NCBI GenBank assembly: GCA_036784855.1
Contig: JAZDSV010000025.1
Span: forward strand, 1-64,000
Length of the DNA stretch: 64,000 bases
Origin: Aphelidium insulamus
Taxonomy: Eukaryota; Aphelidiomycota; Aphelidea; Aphelidiaceae
Reading direction: 5' to 3'
Both the position numbers and the translations under genes were made by a program. Positions 1 through 10,729 of this stretch are shown piece after piece. Every line of letters begins with the position of its first letter. The stretch's first letter is position 1. The notes beneath the pieces are model-generated. The model had not been told where the DNA came from and made no database searches. It saw only the letters and a program-made list of their open reading frames with translations.

Positions 1-165
1 GCTGTGTCAACAGTCTGCGCTAAAAAATCATAACAGAAATATAAATGCCGTGTTCCCCTCTGTCTGAAATATCAGCTTCAGTTTGTTAAACCGTTTAGCG
101 CCATAAAGAAAAAGTACAATGATAGCCTTTATTTCTGTAGTTTAATGATGCGTCGAGCAGATCTG

Positions 166-798
166 TCACTCGTCCGAAACGACCAGTTGAATTCCGTGTT
201 CCGCCATAAACTCTGGCACCTTCAAGCTGCGGTCGTAGCCGTACGTCATGACATAGGCTTTGACCTCCGTCCATGAGTAAAGACGCTTTATCAGCGCCAC
301 CTTCTTTGCGAACGTACGCAGTTTCAAAAACTGCTTGTCGTCAATATAGGCCTTCACTTCGGCAACAACAACCGGATTGGAGCAGAAGAAGTCGAGTTCT
401 ACAACCGATTGCGTGGCGTGAACAGTGCATTCCGGGTCGGGAAAGTGGTGGCCGACTGAAAGGCGACCGCGGCATTGTGGAAACAGCTTTTCTACCCACG
501 CTTTGTTGACCCGCTCCAATTCCCCACCAAGTCCCGTTGAAATTTGCGACAGCTTCGCGTCGGTTTTCGCGTTGAATCGGTCTTGGCGCTCAATAAACTT
601 TATCATGTGTGCGTGCATCGCCGACTGCTGGTCTTTCAGCGCCGCCAGCGCATCATCAAATTCACCTCGCATCCCTGGCTGAGCGGTGGCGCTGGACAAC
701 GCGCGACTAGTCGGCGGAGAATGCGCAAAGCGGCGGGCAGGAGACCCGCGACGAAGGCCGGCGAATGCCAAGGCGGAGGTCAAGCGGAGAGAAGTCAT
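166..798 (-). CDS. PD-(D/E)XK nuclease-like protein, copy 1, probable mitochondrial leader
   Basis: Single-exon gene for 210 residues. The first 40 residues are rich in Arg, Ser, Ala and Leu with no acidic residue, as in a mitochondrial targeting peptide; this is inference. Residues about 45-95 look helical. The C-terminal half has an ELDFF strand, then VVVAEVKAY about ten residues later, then helices and a final hydrophobic strand. A D followed by E-x-K is the PD-(D/E)XK nuclease signature, and the helix-then-nuclease layout resembles DUF3782-type proteins. The frame is open upstream to 894, but that extension is encoded by the CT-rich tract and differs between copies, so I start at the inner Met. 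A TGATTGG motif lies about 93 bases upstream. Substrate is unknown. Confidence 0.6.
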   Translation of the reverse strand: MTSLRLTSALAFAGLRRGSPARRFAHSPPTSRALSSATAQPGMRGEFDDALAALKDQQSAMHAHMIKFIERQDRFNAKTDAKLSQISTGLGGELERVNKAWVEKLFPQCRGRLSVGHHFPDPECTVHATQSVVELDFFCSNPVVVAEVKAYIDDKQFLKLRTFAKKVALIKRLYSWTEVKAYVMTYGYDRSLKVPEFMAEHGIQLVVSDE

Positions 799-898
799 GG
801 TAGCGAGAGGAATATATGCACAAACTGAAAAGAAAAGAAAGAAAAAGAAAGAAAGAAGAAAAGAAAGAAAAAAAAGGAAAGCTAGCTCGCCCAATCAA

Positions 899-1252
899 GT
901 CCTAAATCATCTTACAGATGTACTGTGGCAATAGTAACAGCGAGCAAACTCTTACTTTTCAAGAGCAACAGGACGTCACGCATTTAAAAAATGCGCGACT
1001 GCGGCTGATGGAATGTGGTGATGATGATGATATATACTCGCCGGGCCCACTTGTACCCAACCATATCAACGCATTGTCTGTGCATTATGAGAGTAATTGG
1101 TGTACTTTATAACCGTTGCAGCAGTTTGGTCTACAACAATGCTGCAATGGATTGTTGAATATTTACATCACATCATTGTTCCTAGCTGCAGATTAGCACG
1201 AATATCCGGAGAACATGTATGCACCGCTTGCGGTGAAGAAATAGCAACTTTG
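899..1252. other. Spacer between the duplicated nuclease-like genes
   Basis: No coding frame with protein-like composition is seen. The stretch after about 930 is present only once. It ends where the second repeat copy starts. Confidence 0.6.
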
Positions 1253-1417
1253 GCTGTGTCAACAGTCTGCGCTAAAAAATCATAACAGAAATATAAATGC
1301 CGTGTTCCCCTCTGTCTGAAATATCAGCTTCAGTTTGTTAAACCGTTTAGCGCCATAAAGAAAAAGTACAATGATAGCCTTTATTTCTGTAGTTTAATGA
1401 TGCGTCGAGCAGATCTG

Positions 1418-2050
1418 TCACTCGTCCGAAACGACCAGTTGAATTCCGTGTTCCGCCATAAACTCTGGCACCTTCAAGCTGCGGTCGTAGCCGTACGTCA
1501 TGACATAGGCTTTGACCTCCGTCCATGAGTAAAGACGCTTTATCAGTGCCACCTTCTTTGCGAACTTGCGCAGTTTCAAAAACTGCTTATCGTCAATATA
1601 GGCCTTCACTTCGGCAACAACAACCGGATTGAAGCAGAAGAAGTCGAGTTCTACAAACGGCTGCGTGGCGTGAACAGTGCATTCCGGGTCGGGAAAGTGC
1701 TGGCCGACTGAAAGGCGACCGCGGCATTCTGGAAACAGCTTTTCTACCCACGCTTTGTTGACCCGCTCCAATTCCCCACCAAGTCCCGTTGAAACTTGCG
1801 ACAGCTTCGCGTCGGTTTTCGCGTTGGATCGGTCTTGGCGCTTCATAAACTCTATCATGTGCGCGTGCATCGCCGACTGCTGGTCTTTCAGCGCCGCCAG
1901 CGCATCATCAAATTCACCTCGCATCCCTGGCTGAGCGGTGGCGCTGGACAACGCGCGACTAGTCGGCGGAGAATGCGCAAAGCGGCAGGTAAGAGACCCG
2001 CGACGAAGGCCGGCGAATGCCAGGGCGGAGGTCAAGCGGAGAGGAGACAT
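1418..2050 (-). CDS. PD-(D/E)XK nuclease-like protein, copy 2, probable mitochondrial leader
   Basis: Tandem paralogue of the gene ending at 166 and exactly as long (210 residues) when started at the inner Met. The basic N-terminal leader, the ELDFF strand and the AEVKAY motif are all kept. Substitutions are scattered and no frame is broken, so both copies look maintained. The upstream CT-rich tract also reads through in frame here but with four fewer codons than in copy 1, which argues that it is 5' leader rather than protein. A TGATTGG motif lies about 81 bases upstream of the chosen start. Confidence 0.6.
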   Translation of the reverse strand: MSPLRLTSALAFAGLRRGSLTCRFAHSPPTSRALSSATAQPGMRGEFDDALAALKDQQSAMHAHMIEFMKRQDRSNAKTDAKLSQVSTGLGGELERVNKAWVEKLFPECRGRLSVGQHFPDPECTVHATQPFVELDFFCFNPVVVAEVKAYIDDKQFLKLRKFAKKVALIKRLYSWTEVKAYVMTYGYDRSLKVPEFMAEHGIQLVVSDE

Positions 2051-2297
2051 GGTAGCGAGAGGATATATGCACAAACCGAAAAGAAAAGAAAGAAAGAAGA
2101 AAAGAAAGAAAGACAAGAAAGCTAGCTCGCCCAATCAAGTCCTGAAATATATTCCGAGATGTTTCGGACACCTGCGTATAGAAAGCTTATCTAGCTTATC
2201 TACCTTATCTATGCCACCAGGCTGAGATTTATTACAAGCGCTTGGCACTCATCAATAATAATGTATATCGACACATTAAGCCAGCGTTTCTTTTAAT

Positions 2298-3319
2298 CTA
2301 ATTTTGAAGATGGACGAGATTGGAGGTGTCGTAATAGATAAATTGTGAAGCCATGTGCAATATAGACGCAACAACAAAAGTGAGTCCCAATTCAGTCCAT
2401 GGTGCAGAACCAAGTTGTAAGAAACAGGCAAAGAATAGGTAACCCTCGGGAAGGGCTATCACAGAACCAATAAGTTTGTGCCAAAAGTCACTCCGCTGTG
2501 CGCGAGCAATTTGCTTGTGGTCGATCAAGATTTCGCTACTGTTGCCTGTGCCTTGTATAAGCGCGATGTAAGCCATATTATAGCCTCCAAGAATGCTTCT
2601 GCGACCCTTTTCCACGCATTCCAACATCTCGTCGCACTCTTCCGAGCGAACACAATGAGCAAAGTTGTTGAAATCAGCCGAGCCCAACCGACAGCTAGTC
2701 ATTAGTAGTGATGCCTGGTGCTGCCGCCTAATCTCTTTTTTATCCGTGACTGAGGCATTGAAGAAATGGCACTGGTCCAACTTGGCTTGAACAGAGTCGC
2801 ACAGTCCCTGGCACCCGGTGAAGGTAACCGACATCAACTTGGTGACGGCATTCTTCAATTCATCCACCGTGACATTCCGGTCTCCTATAATAGCAATTAT
2901 GACGATGCATATAGATCAACAAGGTACTTACCATTAAAATCAGCCAGCGTTTCAAAATTAGCGGAAACCCGTGCGTTGCCCGGAGCCGTGCTGCTAAGAT
3001 TTACTAGCACGCGGTACATCTCGTTCCCGTCCATCACACCATCCCCATTGTCCATGGATGCAAAGTACTCTGTGGACAAATTGCCCGGCGGCGCGCTGCC
3101 CGGAAACAGCTCGGCAAACAGCGTGGCGTTCTTGGCGGGTCCGTCGCCTTCCGCGCACTTCAATGACGCGTCTCCTTTCGAAGATGCCGGTGCCTTGGCG
3201 GACGACGTGGCATAACTTGACAACACCTGTGGAGTCTCAGCGACTGGCGCACTGGCTATTGCGCCGATAACTGCCACTGTAATAACGCAGGCCAGCACAC
3301 GGTAAGTGGCGAAGAGCAT
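2298..3319 (-). CDS. Secreted or membrane EF-hand/cysteine-rich protein, array member 1
   Basis: Exons 2932-3319 and 2298-2884, with a 47-base GT-AG intron that falls inside the second EF-hand. The 324-residue protein starts with a signal peptide. Next come a Ser/Ala-rich stretch, a CAEGDGPAKN motif shared by all members, a first EF-hand-like loop (DNGDGVMDGNE, not canonical) and a second loop (DFNGDRNVTVDE) with acidic residues at positions 1, 5 and 12. After this lies a cysteine-rich domain (GCQGLC, LDQC, SCRLGS, HCV, C-x3-LEC). Two hydrophobic segments near the C-terminus are probable membrane anchors. Several N-x-S/T sites suggest the secretory route. The function is not known. An ATTGG box sits about 65 bases upstream of the start. 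Confidence 0.75.
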
Positions 3320-3743
3320 GGCGTGGTTTTCTCGCTTGTGCCAAATTTGTTGAATTTACCATTTTACCATTTTCATCGCTTGACCAATCAAATATTCCTT
3401 AAGTACAATAGACTGTCGACAGATTGCAATGCGGCAATGATTGATATTAACATTTGTCTGATTGCGAATGCAAGTGTGCTATCAATCAACCATTAAGTCC
3501 AAATACCGGGTCGTGATTGTAATTTTCCATCTTGGTTTTTATTTGCAACATGTATAGTTGCTGAGAATAATACATGCTGCAAACAGAAAATTGGCCACGG
3601 AATACCGCGGGGAAGTAACTTGCTCATTGTCGGCGCACTTCAGTGCTCACAAATATCTGAGCACAAGGTGACGCAAATATACATCGACGAGGTACTTGTT
3701 CTATTGTTGAGATATTTTAAGAGGTCAGCCTAATGGCCATGGT
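3320..3743. other. Intergenic region between array members 1 and 2
   Basis: It carries the promoter of member 1, including a CCAATCA box at 3384-3390 on the plus strand. No gene is seen in the rest. Confidence 0.6.
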
Positions 3744-4773
3744 CTAATTACGCACGGTAATTAACTCGGGGGTACCCGAAAATATAGCTTGAGATGCAGC
3801 GAAGAGTGCAATTGCAGCAACGGCCACCAATCCAACGTTGGTCCATGCCACTCTGCCAATTAAGTCTAAGGCGTGAAAGCCGAGAAGTAGCCCCGGTACT
3901 TCCAGTGAATTGCCCGTCCAAGTGTGCCAAAAGGCACTACGCTGTGCACTCGCTACGCTGTTGTGATCTGTCACGATTTCACTCTTGTTCCCAGTACCAC
4001 TCATTACCGCGATATCTGCCAGATTGCATCGACCCCAAAAGCACTGACGACCCTTCTTCACGCACTTAGACACCTTGCCGCACTCTGCCGCACGGACGCA
4101 GCGGGCAAAGTCTGTGAAATCAGGGGATCCCAGCCTGCAGCTTGTTAGCAGTAGCGTTGCCTGATGCTGGCGCTTTATATCCTGCTCATCCATGGCTGAG
4201 GCGTTGAAAAAGTGGCACTGATCCAATTTTGCTTTAACGGAGTCGCAAAGTCCCTGGCACCCGGTGAACGTGACAGTCATCAGTTTGGTAACTGCGTCCT
4301 TGGCCTCTTGCACCGTGATTTTTCTATCACCTAATTCCATAATGTCATTTCAGATACAAAGGCAAAATTGTCTACGTCATACCGTTCGAGTCGGCAAATT
4401 TCTCGCTATAAGTGGGAGCGATTGTTGTGTTGTCATGTGCAGAACGACTGAGGTTTCGGAATATGCTGTGTATGCCGATCTCGCCCACCAGGCCCTTCTT
4501 GGTGCCCATCGATGCAAAGTACTCTGTGGACAAATTGCCCGGCGGCGCACTGCCCGGAAACAGCTCGGCAAACAGCGTGGTGTTCTTGGCGGGTCCGTCG
4601 CCTTCCGCGCACTTCAATGACGCGTCTCCTTTCGAAGATTCCGGTGCCTTGGCGGTCGACGTTGCATTACGTGACAACGCCTGTGGAGTCTCAGTGGCTG
4701 GCGCACTGGCTAGTGTGCCGATAATTGCGCTTGAAATCAGGCCGGCCAGCACACGGCGAGTAGCGAAGAGCAT
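3744..4773 (-). CDS. Secreted or membrane EF-hand/cysteine-rich protein, array member 2
   Basis: Exons 4383-4773 and 3744-4330, with a 52-base intron at the same position inside the second EF-hand loop. The 325-residue product has a signal peptide, the CAEGDGPAKN motif and the cysteine-rich domain (GCQGLC, LDQC, SCRLGSPDF, RCV, CGKVSKC, CFWGRC). The C-terminus has two hydrophobic segments. The first EF-hand has decayed: its loop reads MGTKKGLVGEIG and lacks calcium ligands. The second loop (DSNGDRKITVQE) keeps acidic or polar ligands. The start is the Met aligned with member 1; 24 in-frame upstream residues are not conserved. A CCAATCA box lies about 65 bases upstream, as in member 1. Confidence 0.75.
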
Positions 4774-5293
4774 GGTGTAGTATAGGAAATAATGGGGGAT
4801 TTCGTGGCGCTTTTTGTTCCCATTTTCATCGCCCTGGCCAATCAAGTCACGGTAACTTGCGCCAACGTTACTTCAGCTCAGATATAAGAAAAGGGTGTGG
4901 TAACAAAGGTGTGGTAACAGTACTTGTTGTGCTGTGACATCGGACTGTTCTTAGCCGCAGGCTACAGCTGACTATACAGCAGAGGCTGTGACATGAAGAG
5001 TGATGTTTCTCGAGATAACACTATTAATAGCCTCGTGTCAGGGCATCCACATTTCTGAATTACAGTTCCTTGCTTGCGTGCCATGCTTGTGTGACAGAAG
5101 TGTAGTGCTTATCTTGGAAAGTACTTAAGCTTCAGTCATTCCGGATAACTGGTTTCATGGCATGCTACGCCATTTAGACTTCGATTCTCGCCCTTTGTCT
5201 GTTCCACGCATTATGTGTACTTGCAAAATTTATAGATAAAAGCGGGGCGGAAGTGTATGGAATTCTATTAAAAGAGTCAAAGAGGGCGGTATT
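4774..5293. other. Intergenic region between array members 2 and 3
   Basis: It holds the promoter of member 2 (CCAATCA at 4838-4844). The rest is AT-rich and shows no convincing coding frame. Confidence 0.6.
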
Positions 5294-6344
5294 CTAATTT
5301 TGCATAGTGACCAAGGTGGGAGAGTGGCATTGATGGCGTCCGATGAGAGCGGCTACGGCGACCAATCCAATGGTGGACCAAGCCACTCTACCAATTAGGC
5401 TTATAAGGTAAGCGCCAATGAAAGCTGACGGCGTCGCCAGTACGTAACGCGCCACTTCGTGCCAAAAGGCACTACGCTGTGCACTAGCTACGCTTTTAGG
5501 GTCAGTCACGACCGCACTCGAGTTCCCTGTATCCGTCATTACTGCGAAATGTGCCAGATTGCATCGACCCCAAAAGCACTGACGACCCTTCTTCACGCAC
5601 TTAGACACCTTGCCACACTCTGTCGCACGGACGCAGCGGGCAAATCTGTGAAATCAGGGGAACCCAGCCTGCGGCTAGTCAGCAGTAGAGTGGCTTGATG
5701 CTGGCGCTTTACATCCTGTTCATCCATGGCTGACGCGCTGAAAAAGTGGCACTGGTCCAATTTTGCTTTAACTGAGTCGCAGTCCCTGGAACCCGGTGAA
5801 CGTGACAGTCATCAAATTTGTGATGGCATCCTTGGCCTCTTTCACCGTGACATTTCTGTCACCTACGTAAAGGCAGATGTCATTTCAGACAATTGTCTAC
5901 AGTCATACCGTTTGTTGGATATCTCGTCCGACAGATCCAACACCGTTCAAGTCGGCCAATTTCTCGCTATCGAATAAGGGAACAATTGTTGTGTTGTCGT
6001 GTGCATAGCGGCTGAGGTTCAAAAACACGGCGTAAATAGAGCTCTCACTCATCACGCGGTCCATATTTTTGCGAAATGCAAATTGCTCAAAGTACTCCGT
6101 AGAAAAATTGCCCGGCGGTGCCTTCCCGGAAAACAACTCGGCAAACAGCGTGGTGTTCTTGGCGGGTCCGTCGCCTTCCGCGCACTGTAGCGACGCGTCC
6201 ACTTTTGGATGCCTGTACCTTGGCAGACGATGTTACATTACTTGGCAACACGTCTGGAGACTCAGTGGCTGGCGCACTGGCTAGCATGCCGATAACTGTG
6301 CTTGAAAGCAGGCAGGCCACCACACGGCAAAAAGTGTTGTGCAT
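5294..6344 (-). pseudogene. Array member 3, frameshifted EF-hand/cysteine-rich paralogue
   Basis: It aligns end to end with member 2 but carries at least three frame breaks. These are a shift near 6205 in the linker before the CAEGDGPAKN motif, a 2-base loss near 5781 before the GLC motif, and a 1-base loss near 5645 before the KCV motif. Exon 1 would be 5944-6344. The intron (5863-5943) is 81 bases, about 30 longer than in member 2. Signal peptide, motif block and C-terminal hydrophobic segments are recognisable in separate frames. Several independent breaks make sequencing error unlikely. The upstream ATTGG box is still present about 63 bases before the start. Confidence 0.8.
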
Positions 6345-6713
6345 GGCGCGGAGTTATTTGCTTAACATGCAATAATGTGGCGCATGGAATTTTCGCCGCT
6401 TTCCGGCCAATAACGTGTTCCCTCGTGGTGTAATGCACAGCAGTGCTTGAAAGTGGTTATGCTGCGTCAATGTTCTCAGTACTACCAAAGTCTTGCTGCC
6501 GGACTCTAATCAATAGCATAAACTGTCAGAATCGAGCAATATCAAAGTCGGCATGTGACAAATAACCTGTCGACAGAATTACAAGAAAAAATCCAACTGT
6601 AGGTCATGTTCCGGTGAAAAGATTGACATACTACAGTTCATCGTCGCAGTAATATGATATATGTATCGGTGTATAGATTATGAGTGATAGACGCGAAATG
6701 CCCACTGCCGAAA
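6345..6713. other. Intergenic region between array members 3 and 4
   Basis: It contains the residual promoter of member 3 (CCAAT at 6407-6411). No gene is seen. Confidence 0.55.
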
Positions 6714-7765
6714 TTACTCTTTAATGGCGACACTGATGTAAATAGGCTTGCGCTTAAGGTGCAGAGCAGTGTAAATGGCCGCAATGGACAATACCACTCC
6801 ACCAACGCTTAACGCGAAGCCAACGGCCGTTTCAGCCAAGATCATTCCCACAACCGATGCCAAGGCGGATGAGGAGAAGAGAACCGTGGCAGCCGTGACC
6901 CACTTGGAGATTGCGCGCTGATGCGTGACGGATTTCTCGTCGGTGCGAATGGCCGCCGTGACATTGCCACTGTGCGGCAAAATGCTTCCAATCTGTGCCG
7001 TGGCGCAAATGCCGAACGCGCATCGTCTCGCCTTCTTGACACACTTCAGCATGCCGTCGCACGGCGACTTCTTACGCACTTGCCAAACTTGTCGAAATCG
7101 GGCGATCCCAGGTGGCAGCTGGCCACCAGCATCTGCGCGTTTTGCTGAAAGCCGCCGCGCTCCACATCCGCAGCAGTCCCATTAGCCATATCGACCTCGT
7201 CGAAAAAGTGACACGAGTCCAGCTTGGCCTTGACCGCGTTGCAGAGGCCCACGCAGCCGGTGAAGGTGACATTAATGATTGCCTCAGTGACGGTGTGCAG
7301 CTCCACCGCATTAATTCCCTCGTCACCTGGAAATATATGTTATGGAAGAGAGAATATATCTCTTGAAGCCGGCTTACCATTAAGGTCATAGTCCTTGAAA
7401 GCATCGGCGAAAAATGCAGTGAGATTCCCATTGCTGAACGCAAAGCCGTCCAACTCTTTGCGCTCCAGCAAGCCATTCTTGTTTGTGTCCATTATCGTCA
7501 ACAAGGCGTCGGTTTCGTCCACTACGGTAAAATTCATCCCGGAAAATATCGTCTCGAATATCGTGGTGTTGGTGGCAGGGCCGTCGCCCTCTGCGCACAC
7601 TTTTCCCGTAGTATTTTTGGCCACCTCTGCCGATGGCTTGGCCAGTTCAACCGGGGGCTTGGCCAACTCAACCGGGGGCTTGGCCACCGCCTCGGCGTTT
7701 GCACCGATGGCAAGCAGCATGCACGTGGCAGCAATGGCATAAAAGCGCGTCAAATCGGTAATCAT
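6714..7765 (-). pseudogene. Array member 4, EF-hand/cysteine-rich paralogue with one frameshift
   Basis: Exons 7378-7765 and 6714-7326, intron 51 bases at the family position. The N-terminus has a signal peptide and a KPPVELA heptapeptide repeat. The first EF-hand loop (DTNKNGLLERKE) is canonical, and so is the second (DLNGDEGINAVE), which is split by the intron. The cysteine-rich domain follows, but one base is missing near 7072 relative to member 5, just after the FGKCV motif. This shifts the frame and cuts the protein at about two thirds of its length. Downstream coding, including the C-terminal hydrophobic segments, is otherwise open and well conserved. The break could be a recent mutation or a sequencing error. 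Confidence 0.65.
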
Positions 7766-8019
7766 TTCGTGCTGAAGGGGATTGAAGTGAATAGGATAGA
7801 AAGAAAAGGGCGCAAATAGCTTCTCGGCCTTCTTAAAGTGGCGCGCATGACGCCTCATTAAGATGCCAAGGCCGTTATGAAATTGCATTTACCCTTCAAC
7901 AACATGCATAAACAACTTATAACAGCAACAAATGAATCGTCAGCTAAGCGCCAACGAAAACAGATAATTTGAATTCTGTATTCTGGTTGAGAATCATTTA
8001 ACCGCGATTACCATGAGCT

Positions 8020-9100
8020 TCAGTCATGCAAGTAAACGGGCTTGCCGCGGCGAAACAGTAGCGCAATTGCCGCAATTAGGGAGCCTACAGAACCAACGGC
8101 ATAGGCTGTCGCTGCCGCTGCCGTAATGCCTGAGGCCAGCGCGGCCAAACCCAGCCACATGGTGGCACCCATCAGCAGCAGCGAGGCCGCCGTTTTCCAG
8201 CGTGACACCACGCGCTCATGCTTGATGGCTTTGTCATCGGTAGCGAGGGCCGTGGTCACGTTGCCACTGTGTGGGAGCAGTGTGGCGATCTGCGCGCGGT
8301 TGCACACCCCGAAAACGCACTGGTTGGCCTTCTTGACACACTTTGGGATGCCGTCGCACGGAGACTCCTTGACGCACTTGCCAAACTTGTCGAAATCCGG
8401 GGAACCCAGGTGACAGCTGGTCAGAAGCATGGCCGCCGTGTTCTGGTCCTTCATGTCCTTGACGGTCGACATGTTGGCGGTGCGTATATCGGTCACTTTG
8501 AAATAGTTGCAAGAGTCCAACTTGGCTTTGACTGCGTTGCAGAGACCCGCGCAGCCAGTGTAGACGACGTTGGTGATGGCATTCAGTGTGCTATTCAGCT
8601 CTTCCGCATTGATTCCCTTGTCACCTGGATTGATTAATATAAAATCTATATGACTATATATACATATATTATCTATAATACACACCATTCAAATCGAAGT
8701 CCTTGAAGGTGGTGCGAAAGAAAACGGATGCATTGACGGCGTTGGTGAGCGCGAAAGAGTTCATCTCATCCTCGTCCAGAAACCCGTCGCCATTCGTGTC
8801 CAGCAATGCCATGTATCCGTTCGCGTCGCTCAGGTGCGTGATGTTCATGCCGGGGAAGAGCGCCTGGAGAATCGTGGTGTTGGTGGCGGGGCCGTCGCCC
8901 TCTGCGCACACTTTGCCCGTAGCGTTTTTCGCCACCTCGGCCGATGGCTTGGCCAACTCTACTGGAGGTTTTGCGAGCTCAACCGGGGGCTTTGTAAGCT
9001 CTACTGGGGGCTTGGCCACCGCCTCGGCATTTGCACCGATGGCCAGCAGTATGTACGTGGCGGCCACGGCCGAGAAGCGCGTCAAATCAGTAATAATCAT
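8020..9100 (-). CDS. Secreted or membrane EF-hand/cysteine-rich protein, array member 5
   Basis: Exons 8686-9100 and 8020-8624, intron 61 bases; 339 residues. This is the best-preserved member. The signal peptide ends near ANAEA. It is followed by four 7-residue repeats of the KPPVELA type, then VCAEGDGPATN. Two EF-hands follow: DTNGDGFLDEDE and DLNGDKGINAEE, both with the ligand pattern D-x-N-x-D ... E. The cysteine-rich domain has GCAGLC, LDSC, SCHLGSPDF, KCV, C-x4-KC, C-x4-C. The C-terminus has two to three hydrophobic helices and a basic tail (RRGK). Calcium binding is a firm family inference; the partner and cell role are unknown. Confidence 0.8.
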
Positions 9101-9673
9101 TTTCGCGCGTGAGAGAGAAGTAATCGACGTAAAAGTGAAAAGGGCGCAAATAAATACTTCTTAACGTGGCGCATGACGCACCAAAAAAAATTGGGTTCCT
9201 TCAATAAATACAGACTGTAGACAATTAAGCATGATGTGAATTTATGGATTCTTCTGCATTGGACTGCATATATGTTCTGTGAGCTGAGGTATAAATTTTG
9301 AAATAAAGTATGAACGCTGGATTCTTCTGCATTAAACTGCACATATGTTCTGTGGTATAACGACACACTCTGTTTAATAATTACGCAAGCACAAGAACAC
9401 ATAATAGCATGCATACATTTGCATATGAAGCTTAATGTGGCCATATACTACAGTATTTGTACAGTACATACATGTGGTGGTATGCGCGTTGCTATCTGCC
9501 ACAGCACTGCCAATGCATCCCATTACTCATCTGATATATGTATACAAAGAAATACTTTAGTGGAACAAGCAGCATTTCAATTATTTATTGCCTTCTGACT
9601 TGTCGAAGCGATGATGAATTGCAGATAAAGACAAAGTGAGAAGAGGCACACCGCAATCAGCTTCAACAAGAAA
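9101..9673. other. Intergenic region upstream of the EF-hand array and RRP36
   Basis: AT-rich divergent promoter region between array member 5 and RRP36. A 115-codon open frame on the minus strand overlaps an imperfect repeat and has no protein-like features. Confidence 0.5.
9246..9354. repeat. Imperfect direct repeat, 36 bases, spaced 73 bases
   Basis: A 36-base block beginning GGATTCTTCTGCATT at 9246 recurs at 9319 with about three substitutions. It lies in the AT-rich divergent region between two genes. No function is evident. Confidence 0.8.
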
Positions 9674-10729
9674 ATGGACGATCACTACGCCGGCTTCTAT
9701 TCTGATGGCAGCGACGATGCCGAGAGCGTTGGCGAGAATACTCGGCACGCCGATAACGCTTCCGGTAATGACCACGATGATGGTGGTGATGATGGTGGTG
9801 ACTACGAAGATAGTGCCGGCGACGACAATGAGGAGACAGAGACGCGTCTGAAAAAGAGTAGGCTCACGTGTGTGCTTTGCCTCGCTATCCACCCAACTAA
9901 CGTACGTTTAACGTGCAGGCATGGCCAGTATCCCATTTGAGTCGTTGCTGCGCGTGCAAGGCAAACTATCCGCAGCCGACGCGGCAAATGCAGGGCCATC
10001 GCGCAGCTATCACGTGCCGAAAAGATACTCCAGCGACCAACACGATGCAAGCAAGGCCGCCGCGGGTAGAGTGCCGTCGCGCACCAGCAAGAACAAGCCG
10101 ATGGAGATGTCGGCCACGCGTGCCGTATCGCGGTTTCGTCAAGTCATTCCCCTCAACCAGCCGGTACGTAATAATTGCACGCATAGTCATATCTATGTGA
10201 TATAACATATGTATGCAGAAGTCTCGCGACCCACGCTTCGACCCTCTGTGTGGACGGGAAGCGCCAGACCTGTTCAAGCAGTCGTACCGCTTCTTGGACG
10301 AGTACAAACAGAGTGAATTGCAACTGCTGCAGCAACAGCTTCGACGCGAAAAGGATCCCGAGCATCGTGCCCGTCTCAGCGCTCTAATCACTCGCCTGGT
10401 ACGGATGCTGTATATGATAACACATAAATGTTAATCTCCCGTAGCAATCGCAGGCACAGGCAGAGCGCCGACGAGAACAGCACAAGGCACTGGAACGCGA
10501 CTGGAAGAAGCAGGAAATGCAAAAGGTGCACCAGCACGGCAAACGCCCCTACTACCTCAAGGACAGCGAGAAGAAGAAACTGGCGCTGGTGAAGCAGTAC
10601 CAGGACATGACTGCAGGCAAATCAGCAGAGCAGGTGGAGAAACTGCTGGAGAAGCGGCGCAAACGGAATGCCGCCCGCGATGTTCGCCACCTGCCCTACC
10701 GCAAGAATGCCACCACTAGTCAAAGGTGA
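9674..10729 (+). CDS. RRP36: rRNA-processing protein RRP36
   Basis: Exons 9674-9857, 9919-10163, 10219-10398 and 10445-10729 give 297 residues. The N-terminus is acidic (Asp/Gly/Glu-rich). A short conserved element, SIPFESLLRVQ, follows the first intron. The core motif KSRDPRFDPLCG, then FLDEYKQ, and the basic C-terminal block with GKRPYYLKDSEKKKL and EKRRKRNAARD are diagnostic for RRP36 (DUF947). RRP36 is a nucleolar factor needed for early cleavage of pre-rRNA towards 18S rRNA. All introns are GT-AG and 47-61 bases. Exon joins keep frame at every step. Length is near the usual for the family. Confidence 0.92.

Larger units (their letters stand above)
1..2145. repeat. Tandem duplication, offset 1252 bases
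   Basis: Positions 1-900 recur at 1253-2145 in the same order with scattered substitutions. Each copy carries one minus-strand nuclease-like gene, its 3' flank and a purine-rich (GAAA-type) tract. Similarity ends just after a shared CCAATCA motif, so about 930-1252 is present once only. The left copy may begin outside the window. The purine tract is the most variable part and is 12 bases shorter in the right copy. Confidence 0.95.

Noticed and set aside
799-894. Hydrophobic N-terminal extension (Leu/Phe run) of the first nuclease-like gene
   Set aside because: It is encoded by a CT-rich low-complexity tract that differs in length between the two tandem copies; an inner Met with a plausible leader gives equal-length proteins.
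9097-9444. 115-codon minus-strand frame
   Set aside because: It overlaps an imperfect repeat in AT-rich intergenic DNA and has no conserved or domain-like sequence.
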